Assembly (NCBI GenBank): GCA_964467315.1
Contig: CAYXSA010000039.1
Span: 1-37,584 of the forward strand
Reading direction: 5' to 3'
Source of the DNA: JAAFIM01 sp964467315
GTDB lineage: Bacteria; Bacteroidota; Bacteroidia; Chitinophagales; Saprospiraceae
Length of the DNA: 37,584 nt
A program made the translations under genes and the position numbers. Under the pieces are notes generated by a model that worked only from the letters and a program-made list of their open reading frames with translations, had not been told where the DNA came from and searched no databases. Positions 32,188 to 37,584 of the stretch are shown here, piece by piece (within the stretch, counting starts at the first letter, position 1; every line of letters starts with the position of its first letter).

Positions 32188-32362
32188 CGTTAAACTTAAG
32201 CGTTGGGGACGCTGCCCCAACGCTATTTATTCGATACTTGGGCGGGGGGCGCAGCCCCCACCCAAGTAAAGCGCCGCAAGCCCCAGAGGACGAAAAATTC
32301 CTACAAAAGAAGCGTGGCGGGGCAGCGCCCCCAACGCTGACAAAAATCGCTTAAGTTTAACG
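32188..32362. repeat. MITE-like element with 15-bp terminal inverted repeats
   Basis: Left end CGTTAAACTTAAGCG (32188-32202) and right end CGCTTAAGTTTAACG (32348-32362) are perfect inverted repeats bounding 175 bases. Inside are hairpins CGTTGGGG/CCCCAACG and CTTGGGcggggggcg/cgcagcccccaCCCAAG. There is no reading frame of note and no clear target-site duplication. A close relative of the core is at 36078-36210. Confidence 0.75.
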
Positions 32363-32369
32363 GACTCCG

Positions 32370-32403
32370 CCCCGCGCCTCCTTTGGGCGCGGGGATTTTT
32401 TTT
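32370..32403 (+). terminator. Hairpin with T-tract downstream of the OmpH genes
   Basis: CCCCGCGCC (32370-32378) pairs with GGCGCGGGG (32386-32394), followed by A and eight T. It fits an intrinsic terminator, but is also hairpin III of repeat copy M and lies 250 bases after the last OmpH gene. Confidence 0.6.
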
Positions 32404-32502
32404 GCCTGAGGGATAGTAGGGGCGTATCAATATACGCCCCGAATAGCCCGACCCTGCGACCTTTAAGCCGCGTAGCGGCGGGGAGCAGGGGCAGGCCCAA
32501 AT
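32370..32502 (+). repeat. Modular three-hairpin element, copy M
   Basis: Hairpin III (32370-32394), linker GCCTGAGGGATAG, GTAG-preceded cassette GGGGCGTAT-caa-TATACGCCCC, linker ATAGCCCGACC. Hairpin I contains CCGC-gtag-CGGC as in copy G, and the end is GCAGGCCCAAATAAA. With the MITE-like element it accounts for the 458-base gap 32119-32576. Confidence 0.8.
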
Positions 32503-32544
32503 AAACAAAACTCGAATAAATAGTTAATTTTGGGTAAAGTTCGC

Positions 32545-32552
32545 TATTTTTG
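32545..32552 (+). promoter_or_regulatory. -7 box of the lipid kinase gene
   Basis: TATTTTTG, exactly 24 bases before the ATG at 32577. TTTG at 32529-32532 is too close (12 bases) to be a regular -33 box. Confidence 0.5.
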
Positions 32553-32576
32553 CGCCGCACAAGGCACAAAATCCAA

Positions 32577-33515
32577 ATGAAACAATCAAAATGGTTTGTC
32601 ATTGTCAACCCCATATCGGGTAGCGGCAAGGGCAAAAAACATTGGGCGAATATAGAGCAACTGCTGCGCAGCACGGGCATAGATTTCGAGTCGGCTTTTT
32701 CGGAGCGGCGCGCGCATTGCATAGAATTGGCGACGCAGGCAGTAGCGGCGGGCTATCGGCACCTCATCGGCGTAGGCGGCGATGGTACGGCAAACGAAAT
32801 CATCAACGGCATTTTCGCGCAGACGGATGTACCAACGGCGGAAATAACCTTCGCGCTCATACCTGTGGGCACGGGCAACGACTGGGTGCGCACGCACAAT
32901 ATACCGAACCACTACAAAAAAGCGATACTGCTGATTGGTGCGGGCAAAACGACGCGGCAGGACATCGGTTTGGCGCAGTACACGGATATAGAAACAGGGG
33001 AAAGCAAGCAGCGGCATTTTCTCAACGTGGCGGGTATGGGCTACGATGCCTATGTTACCCGAGCTTCGATGAAGCGCAGCCGTTGGCTCACGGATAAGTT
33101 ATTTTATTTGTATCTGATTTTGAGCTGTACGCTTAGTTATAAGACCAAGCGCGCGCGGGTAAGCTTCAACGGGCAGACGGTAGAGGAGGATTGGTATTCG
33201 ATGGCGATGGGCATTTGCAAGTACAATGGCGGCGGGGCGCAGTTTGTGCCGCACGCTGTGCCCGATGATGGGCTGCTGGCGCTGACGCTGATAAAAAAGG
33301 TATCGGCTTGGGAGGTGGTGAAAAATTCGCGCCACTTTTACAATGGTCGCATCGCCGAAAATTCGAAGGTAAGCACCTTTCAGACGGATAGCATTTTGAT
33401 AGAGTCGGTAGAAGGGGCGGAGCCTACTTGGGTGGAGGTCGACGGCGAGTTTTTGGGGCAAACGCCCGTGAGTTTGTCGATTTTTCCGCAGGCTTTGCAG
33501 ATTATTGTTCCGTAG
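32577..33515 (+). CDS. Diacylglycerol/sphingosine kinase family lipid kinase
   Basis: 312 aa of the DAGK catalytic-domain family (YegS/DgkB type), phosphorylating a lipid alcohol at the inner membrane surface with ATP. Start at MKQSKWFVIVNPISGSGKG; the frame is open nine codons earlier, but the -7 box would fall inside it. Motifs: VNPISGSGKG (nucleotide site), GVGGDGTANEIINGI (GGDGT), LIPVGTGNDWVRT, then the beta-sandwich domain with DDGLLALTLIKKV and EVDGEFLG. Length is normal. Its last 14 bases overlap the end of the convergent gene on the other strand. The lipid substrate is unknown. Confidence 0.9.
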   Translation: MKQSKWFVIVNPISGSGKGKKHWANIEQLLRSTGIDFESAFSERRAHCIELATQAVAAGYRHLIGVGGDGTANEIINGIFAQTDVPTAEITFALIPVGTGNDWVRTHNIPNHYKKAILLIGAGKTTRQDIGLAQYTDIETGESKQRHFLNVAGMGYDAYVTRASMKRSRWLTDKLFYLYLILSCTLSYKTKRARVSFNGQTVEEDWYSMAMGICKYNGGGAQFVPHAVPDDGLLALTLIKKVSAWEVVKNSRHFYNGRIAENSKVSTFQTDSILIESVEGAEPTWVEVDGEFLGQTPVSLSIFPQALQIIVP

Positions 33516-34158
33516 CAGACGGGGCTATATGCGTAATCGTCGCCATCAGCTCCCGAAAATCGAGGGCGGGGGCAAAAAGTCTATCGTTGTAGGCGGTGGC
33601 GCTAAATTTTAGCTGTTTCAGCTTTTCGTTGTCCATACAAAGGCAAATCATCACGTTACCGAAGTACTGCGGGGCGGGTTTGCCTGTATTTTCAAAACTG
33701 CGGGGCGGTTTGAGATAATAGCGATGATTGGTATGTATGCGCCCTGCTCGGCGAACGCTGCGTACGTCGGCGAGTTGCTGCCAGTAGCCTAAGCGGCGCA
33801 GGCATTCTTTGAGATAGTCGAAAAAATGCTGGAAATCTTCGCTATCCCAGCGTTGGGCATTGTACTGTATTACGAAGCCATCAATGGAGGTGATAGCGAT
33901 AAAATCTAAATCTTTATCGCTGTTTTTGCCTTTTTGCAGATACTTATCGTACTCTTCGCCCAGCCAGCGCAGCATACCGCGTGCGCGCTCGCTTTTCTGC
34001 CATTCGGCAAAAGCGGCTTGCTCTTGTTTGGAGCGCTGTAGTACCTCGTGCAAAAGGAGTTCTTCCTCTTCGTCGTCTGCTGCGCCTTTTGGAGCGCTTT
34101 CCTCGACGGGCGGCGTGCTGAAAAGCTGTCGAAGCCGTTGCCAAAATTTGAGCGACAT
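33502..34158 (-). CDS. Conserved-looking protein of unknown function
   Basis: 218 aa that I cannot assign. The N-terminus is basic and then strongly acidic (DDEEEELLLHEVL, about 28-40). The middle (residues about 65-150) alternates helix and strand with DLDFIAITSIDGFVIQYNAQ and FDYLKECLRRLGYWQQLADV. A short strand pair around FGNVMICLCMDNEKL is followed by the C-terminus. There is no signal peptide or membrane segment, so it is presumably cytosolic. Base composition is like that of its neighbours and the frame is free of rare features, so it is likely real. A four-unit heptamer repeat starts 5 bases upstream of the ATG. It converges on the lipid kinase gene with a 14-base overlap. Confidence 0.7.
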   Translation of the reverse strand: MSLKFWQRLRQLFSTPPVEESAPKGAADDEEEELLLHEVLQRSKQEQAAFAEWQKSERARGMLRWLGEEYDKYLQKGKNSDKDLDFIAITSIDGFVIQYNAQRWDSEDFQHFFDYLKECLRRLGYWQQLADVRSVRRAGRIHTNHRYYLKPPRSFENTGKPAPQYFGNVMICLCMDNEKLKQLKFSATAYNDRLFAPALDFRELMATITHIAPSATEQ

Positions 34159-34163
34159 GATGG

Positions 34164-34191
34164 GAGTTGCGAGTTACGAGTTACGAATTAC
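34164..34191. repeat. Heptamer repeat next to the 34158 start
   Basis: GAGTTGC, GAGTTAC, GAGTTAC, GAATTAC in register, beginning 5 bases upstream of the ATG (minus strand). Same family as at fabG and prs. Confidence 0.85.
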
Positions 34192-34257
34192 GATTGCGCA
34201 TAGAGATAGTTGTTATACGCTTGGTCTGCGTTAAGACAGATAAATAGAGTGTTTTGT

Positions 34258-34500
34258 TCATTTTTCGCCTTCGCCTTTTCTTTTTTTGATGCTCTGCGAA
34301 TTGCGGCGAGCTTCTCGCCTGAACTTCCAGTACTTAATCCGACCTAACAAGGGCTTTCTTAGGTATAATTGGCTCAATTCGCGCATTTCGGAAGAAGGGT
34401 AGCCTGTTTTACGGGACATTAAGGGCGGGGCTGGTAGACAAGAAATGGATATAAGCACCAGCAGGAGGAGCGGAAGCAAATTTTTTAGAAAGGTCTGCAT
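34258..34500 (-). CDS. Small putative lipoprotein with basic tail
   Basis: 80 aa. MQTFLKNLLPLLLLVLISIS is followed by a cysteine at residue 21, a plausible lipoprotein signal (SISC). The rest is short and very basic (KYWKFRREARRNSQSIKKRK). No family recognised. It starts 19 bases after the second CGxC protein gene in the same direction, which supports a real last gene of that operon. A small size and low complexity leave doubt. Confidence 0.5.
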   Translation of the reverse strand: MQTFLKNLLPLLLLVLISISCLPAPPLMSRKTGYPSSEMRELSQLYLRKPLLGRIKYWKFRREARRNSQSIKKRKGEGEK

Positions 34501-34519
34501 CGAAGGGTTTTAGGCTTAG

Positions 34520-35191
34520 TTATTCTATGCGTATTTTGCCTTTTCGTTGGGTTGGTTTGCCGAGTTCGTAGTTTTTGCCCTGCTCAAAGGCTGTATCTGC
34601 CGAGAGCGGAAATTCTACCCCTTCGTACTCCATGTGCGAGAGGCGCAGGCGCAGGTCGGGGTGTTTTTGGGGGTCGTAATCGGGGTATTTTAGTTCAAAT
34701 TTGCCGTCTGTTTTGGTTTGCATTTTTACGAGGAGCTCGTTGCCGCTGATGATACTTACGGAGGCGTAGGCTATTTTATGCCCATTTTTTGTTGCATAGC
34801 CTTTGAAGCCTTCGCCTTTTAGGGCGCTTTGCAAGTCGTTTTCGGCGCGAACTTTTCCGACGACGATTTCCGTGCTGTTGTTTTGTCCGCTATTGTTTTT
34901 TTCTGCGGGTTTGCAGGCGAAAACCGAAGCCGCAATCAGCACTGAAGCCGCCGCTGCACGCCAGCGGGTAGCAGGTTTCGATACTTTCAAGTGCCCACAA
35001 ACGGGTTTCGAGGGGCTGTAATTTTCAAAAAAAGCTATCAACTCCTCCTCGCTCATGCGCTCGAAGTCTATAACTTCCGTAGAGCATACGCCGCAAAATT
35101 TGCCCCGCTCTGTTTCCGTCATCTCCTCCCAATTTTCGTGGCAGGGCTTATCGATATGCAGGCGGTTTTTGAGTTCTTCCTGTTTTTTCAT
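34520..35191 (-). CDS. Single-pass membrane protein: CGxC N-terminal domain plus transthyretin-like domain, paralogue 2
   Basis: 223 aa. Residues 1-70 form a cysteine-rich cytosolic domain: PCHENWEEM, TETERGKFCGVCSTEVIDF, and a later VCGHL. The four cysteines and nearby His could bind a metal (inference). A membrane helix at about 76-93 (AAAASVLIAASVFAC) precedes a linker rich in Asn/Ser. A beta-rich C-terminal domain (about 130-215: GYATKNGHKIAYASVSI, KTDGKFELKYPDYDP) resembles carboxypeptidase-regulatory/transthyretin-like domains. Its start overlaps the stop of paralogue 1 by 4 bases (ATGA), so the pair is translationally coupled. Such proteins are common in Bacteroidota; their role is unknown. 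Confidence 0.78.
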   Translation of the reverse strand: MKKQEELKNRLHIDKPCHENWEEMTETERGKFCGVCSTEVIDFERMSEEELIAFFENYSPSKPVCGHLKVSKPATRWRAAAASVLIAASVFACKPAEKNNSGQNNSTEIVVGKVRAENDLQSALKGEGFKGYATKNGHKIAYASVSIISGNELLVKMQTKTDGKFELKYPDYDPQKHPDLRLRLSHMEYEGVEFPLSADTAFEQGKNYELGKPTQRKGKIRIE

Positions 35192-35850
35192 CGCTTTCCT
35201 TTTTTTCTTGGCTCTAAAACTATATTCAAGGGGGCATCTTCTCCGTCGCTACCGCCCTCTTTTTTCCACTCAATCGTCTGCGGCTCATAATCGGGGTGCG
35301 CTATCTGCAATTGATAGTTCAAAGTATCCGTTCTATTGACAGATTGATGCCCATACATAGAAAAATATCCGCCACTTTCGCTACTGTCTTGGCTTACATC
35401 AAACCAATCGGAGGTTTTATTTTTTATTTTGCTTTGCAAAATAATCCTTGCCCCTGAGATTTCTTTGCCCTCGTTCGAAACGATTTGCCCCTCAATACGC
35501 CATTTCATCGTCCTATTTGGGTTGGGCATTCCCATAGTTTGAGGGATTGGCTTGTTCAAGCTCCATTCACCGCAGCTACTGACCGCCATGCCCAGCACCA
35601 AAGCCGCTGCCGACAAGCGCCAGCCCGTTTTCGGGCGCTCAATACGCCGATTGGGCAGGCGTGCGCATATTTTTTGGCTGGGGTCGTAATTTTCAAAAAA
35701 ATCCATAATCTCCGCATCTGTCATACGCGTAAAATCGACCACCTCCGTCGCGCATTGCCCGCAAAATTTGCCCCGCTCCGTCTCCGTCATCGCTGCCCAA
35801 TCGGCATAGCAAGGTCTACTAATTTTGTATTGTAGTATCTCATTTTTCAT
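35188..35850 (-). CDS. Single-pass membrane protein: CGxC N-terminal domain plus transthyretin-like domain, paralogue 1
   Basis: 220 aa with the same plan as its downstream neighbour: PCYADWAAMTETERGKFCGQC, EVVDFTRMTDAEIMDFFENY, a later cysteine (KICARL), a membrane helix around 79-95 (LSAAALVLGMAVSSC), then a beta-rich domain (WRIEGQIVSNEGKEISGARI ... YQLQIAHPDYEPQTIEW). The N-terminal domains of the two proteins are far more alike than their C-terminal domains, suggesting a conserved cytosolic partner and divergent outside ligands (inference). It is first gene of a likely three-gene operon (35850 to 34258). Confidence 0.78.
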   Translation of the reverse strand: MKNEILQYKISRPCYADWAAMTETERGKFCGQCATEVVDFTRMTDAEIMDFFENYDPSQKICARLPNRRIERPKTGWRLSAAALVLGMAVSSCGEWSLNKPIPQTMGMPNPNRTMKWRIEGQIVSNEGKEISGARIILQSKIKNKTSDWFDVSQDSSESGGYFSMYGHQSVNRTDTLNYQLQIAHPDYEPQTIEWKKEGGSDGEDAPLNIVLEPRKKGKR

Positions 35851-35873
35851 GCCTACGAAGGTATTTTAGCTGT

Positions 35874-36052
35874 ATTTTTTGGGCGTGCCCCTTGCGCACC
35901 CCCCCGCGCCTTTGGCGCTTCCCCCCTTGAAAGGGGGGAGCTATGCGCTGCGGGTCGGGCTATGCGCGGTTTCAGTACTTCGCGGCATAAATGCCGCAAA
36001 GTACCGCTTCGCGCCGCTCCTATCCCTCACGCGGCGCGCCTTTGGCGCGCAG
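35874..36052 (-). repeat. Modular three-hairpin element, copy N
   Basis: T-tract and GGGCGTGCCCC, hairpin I (GCGCCtttGGCGC plus CCCCCC/GGGGGG), linker GTCGGGCTAT, and cassette with arms GTACTTCGCGGCAT/ATGCCGCAAAGTAC near 35966-35999. Linker CTATCCCTCACGC, then hairpin III GCGCGCC-ttt-GGCGCGC. Confidence 0.78.
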
Positions 36053-36063
36053 GGCAGCCCCCA

Positions 36064-36260
36064 AGCGTTGAAATTAAGCGTTGGGGGCGCTGCCCCAACG
36101 CTATTTGTATTTGTGGACTACTTGGGCGGGGGGCGCTGCCCCCACCCAAGTACAGCGCCGCAAGCCCCAGAGAACGAAAAAAAATGTAAAAGAAGCGTGG
36201 CGGGGCAGCGTCCCCGCTACGCTTCCCAAACAAGTAGCGTTGGGGCAGCGCCCCCAACGC
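36064..36260. repeat. Second copy of the MITE-like element, altered end
   Basis: AGCGTTGAAATTAAGCGTTG aligns with the left end of the element at 32188. The core with TACTTGGGCGGGGGGCGC, CAGCGCCGCAAGCCCCAGAG and AGAAGCGTGGCGGGGCAGCG is nearly identical. The right end differs: GCTACGCTTCCC and another CGTTGGGG/CCCCAACG pair replace the TTAAGTTTAACG terminus. The 478-base gap 35851-36328 is filled by copy N, this element and a hairpin; no gene. Confidence 0.7.
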
Positions 36261-36262
36261 GG

Positions 36263-36300
36263 GCTATCAATGTCTTATGCGCAATATTCGCATTGATAGC
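36263..36300. repeat. Hairpin beside the mltG stop
   Basis: GCTATCAATG (36263-36272) pairs perfectly with CATTGATAGC (36291-36300), with an inner ATGCG/CGCAT pair. No T-tract follows on either strand. TATCAATG-n-CTTATG-n-GCAA is shared with 24170-24187 near the VWA gene stop. Confidence 0.65.
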
Positions 36301-36328
36301 TCGCTACGCTTGCCATGCTCGCAATTCG

Positions 36329-37414
36329 TCATTGCTTGCTTATCCAGGCATGATAGGCGCGGGCATTGGCATTGTGTGCGGCGAGCGTTTCGGCGAAAGC
36401 GTGCGCCCCCGAACCATCGGGACGAGCGCAAAAGAACATATACTTATGCTGCTCATAGTTCAAAACTGCGTCTATCGCGTCCACAGATGCCATATATATC
36501 GGACCTGGTGGCAGCCCCGTATTTAGATACGTGTTATACGGCGAAATTGTTTCCAAATGCGAGCGCAAAACGCGCCGTATTTCGAAATCTCCCACCGCAA
36601 AAATTACCGTTGGGTCTGCCTGCAAAGCCCATTTTTCGCGCAAGCGGTTGAGGTATACGCCCGCGATGCGCGTGCGTTCGGGCTTGTATTGGGATTCGGT
36701 TTCTACGATAGAGGCGAGCGTATAGACTTCCTGCGGGCTCATATTCAGGGCTTTGGCTTTTTGTAGCCGCTCCGCTGTCCAAAATTTATTGTATTCCTGT
36801 AGCATACGCTCCCAAGTTTGCGCGGGTGTGCCCGCCCAATACAATTCGTAGGTATTCGGCACAAAGGCAGCCATCACCGTCTGCGGACGAAAACCCGAAG
36901 CCGCCAAAGCCATACTATCGTTGAAAAACTGCACAAAAGCCGCAGAGTCTGCCTCCAACTTTTTGCCCAGCACTCCAGCCAACTGTTCTTTGGTGCGTAT
37001 GTTGTGCAGTACCAGCTCTGCTATGCGCTTTTGTGGACGCAGCACCCGCACCAAATCGCGGGCGCTTTGCACATCTTTTGCCAGCCGATAGCTGCCTACT
37101 ACGACGGGTTGTTTTTGCCTTTGTGCCGTCTGCAAATACGCCGACTTATCGCTAATGATTTTTTCCGCCTCCAGCCAATCTGCCAGCTGCTCCAGCGTGC
37201 CGATATGGGTGGGTATATGTATGATTTTTCCGCGCACTTTTTCGGCGACTATCGCCTTGCGCTCTACATACATGGGGTACAAAAACAGATAAGCCACTAC
37301 AGCGCCTATCGTCAGCAGAAAGGCGAAAATTATCAGTACCCATTTGAGTCGGTTGCCCGCGCCCTGACGCGGACTAATAAGCGGCGGTGGTGTTGGCGTT
37401 ATTTCTGAAGACAT
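36329..37414 (-). CDS. mltG: Endolytic murein transglycosylase MltG
   Basis: 361-aa inner-membrane-anchored lytic transglycosylase (YceG family) that cleaves nascent peptidoglycan strands and is thought to end glycan polymerisation. A short cytosolic tail rich in proline is followed by one membrane helix (about 24-48), a LysM-like region (about 60-125), and the catalytic domain. That domain shows FVPNTYELYW, the catalytic glutamate E238 in LASIVETESQ, RTRIAGVYLNRLREKWALQADPT, SPYNTYLNTGLPPGPI and a final FCARPDGSGAHAFAETLAAHN. Length is typical. A near-consensus -7 box (TAGCTTTT, 37440-37447) lies 25 bases upstream. No adjacent dTMP kinase or other usual partner is visible. Confidence 0.95.
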   Translation of the reverse strand: MSSEITPTPPPLISPRQGAGNRLKWVLIIFAFLLTIGAVVAYLFLYPMYVERKAIVAEKVRGKIIHIPTHIGTLEQLADWLEAEKIISDKSAYLQTAQRQKQPVVVGSYRLAKDVQSARDLVRVLRPQKRIAELVLHNIRTKEQLAGVLGKKLEADSAAFVQFFNDSMALAASGFRPQTVMAAFVPNTYELYWAGTPAQTWERMLQEYNKFWTAERLQKAKALNMSPQEVYTLASIVETESQYKPERTRIAGVYLNRLREKWALQADPTVIFAVGDFEIRRVLRSHLETISPYNTYLNTGLPPGPIYMASVDAIDAVLNYEQHKYMFFCARPDGSGAHAFAETLAAHNANARAYHAWISKQ

Positions 37415-37584
37415 AGCAAAAGTGTCAGTTAATACTATAAAAAGCTATCTAAGTGCTGGGACAAAACTAAATTAAGGAATTTTTTGCTCGCGCAGCGAGC
37501 CAATAAACTGCGCCGCAGGCGCACCGTTGACGCGTCGGAACGCCGAAGGCATCCGCGAAGCGAACTGTTTGAGGGAGGTCAAAA
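37415..37584. other. Leader of mltG and unassigned palindrome-rich end of window
   Basis: 37415-37480 is AT-rich and probably carries the mltG promoter. 37487-37584 contains short palindromes (GCTCGC-gca-GCGAGC, TGCGCCGCAGGCGCA) and ends in TTTGAGGGAGGTCAAAA. No gene is supported; it may be the edge of another repeat element cut off by the window. Confidence 0.4.

Noticed and set aside
33860..34234. 124-codon plus-strand frame opposite the 34158 gene
   Set aside because: Serine-rich low-complexity antisense product; the minus-strand frame is longer, better balanced and has neighbours in the same direction.
35856..35863. TACCTTCG as a -7 box of the first CGxC gene
   Set aside because: Only 5 bases from the start codon and a mismatch to consensus, so it cannot serve that start.
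1..36052. Possible CRISPR arrays from the many direct and inverted repeats
   Set aside because: Repeats are not regularly spaced with unique spacers of constant length, and there are no cas genes.
35879..36526. 215-codon plus-strand frame after the CGxC genes
   Set aside because: It is composed of repeat copy N and the MITE-like element and then the antisense of mltG; no protein-like features.

Overview
The window reads as chromosomal DNA from a gliding-type member of the Bacteroidota, probably near the Cytophagales (inference, no 16S present). The support is: two secreted proteins with type IX secretion system (T9SS) C-terminal signals, one of them a 3,277-residue repeat protein ending in a gliding-motility-associated domain; promoter boxes of the Bacteroidota type (TTTG-N19/20-TAnnTTTG); no Shine-Dalgarno sequences that I could recognise before most starts; and families typical of the phylum (TM2/DUF2752 pair, triple OmpH/Skp, methylmalonyl-CoA mutase small subunit, CGxC-type membrane proteins). 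I saw no rRNA, tRNA, CRISPR array, transposase or phage gene.

Layout. 0.1-2.0 kb: PhoD-type phosphatase exported by T9SS. 2.4-4.5 kb: arginase-family hydrolase, a lipoprotein and a short exported protein, probably one operon ending in a hairpin terminator. 4.8-5.5 kb: TM2 and DUF2752 membrane proteins. 5.5-9.1 kb (minus): glycosyltransferase, RsmI-like methylase, fabG, prs. 9.4-13.2 kb (minus): PAP2-type membrane protein, SWIM zinc-finger protein, dihydrolipoyl dehydrogenase. 13.9-23.7 kb: the giant exported repeat protein. 24.2-27.3 kb (minus): von Willebrand A protein and a short methylmalonyl-CoA mutase subunit. 27.6-33.5 kb (plus): sugar nucleotidyltransferase, 2OG-Fe(II) oxygenase, three OmpH/Skp chaperones, diacylglycerol-kinase-like lipid kinase. 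33.5-37.4 kb (minus): an unknown protein, a small lipoprotein, two tandem CGxC membrane proteins, and the lytic transglycosylase mltG. Much of this serves the envelope: OmpH chaperones, MltG, LPS-type glycosyltransferase, lipid kinase, PAP2 protein and the T9SS cargo.

The most unusual part is between the genes. Nearly every sizeable intergenic gap holds a copy of a modular palindromic element (14 copies recognised). Its fixed linkers (GCGTGAGGGATAG and ATAGCCCGAC, then an A-tract end) separate three hairpins whose sequences differ from copy to copy while still base-pairing. The central hairpins are drawn from a small set of interchangeable cassettes, several of them preceded by GTAG as in REP sequences. 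Two pairs of these elements flank the giant gene in a matching arrangement.

Three other repeat families coexist with it. A tandem heptamer family (GARTTAC) sits within a few bases of start or stop codons of several genes. A MITE-like 175-bp element has 15-bp terminal inverted repeats. A TACTTGCTACC hairpin family occurs three times. These repeats generate many long but spurious reading frames. No classical gene system (defence, CRISPR, biosynthetic cluster) is present; the candidate for something undescribed is this hairpin-cassette repeat system.
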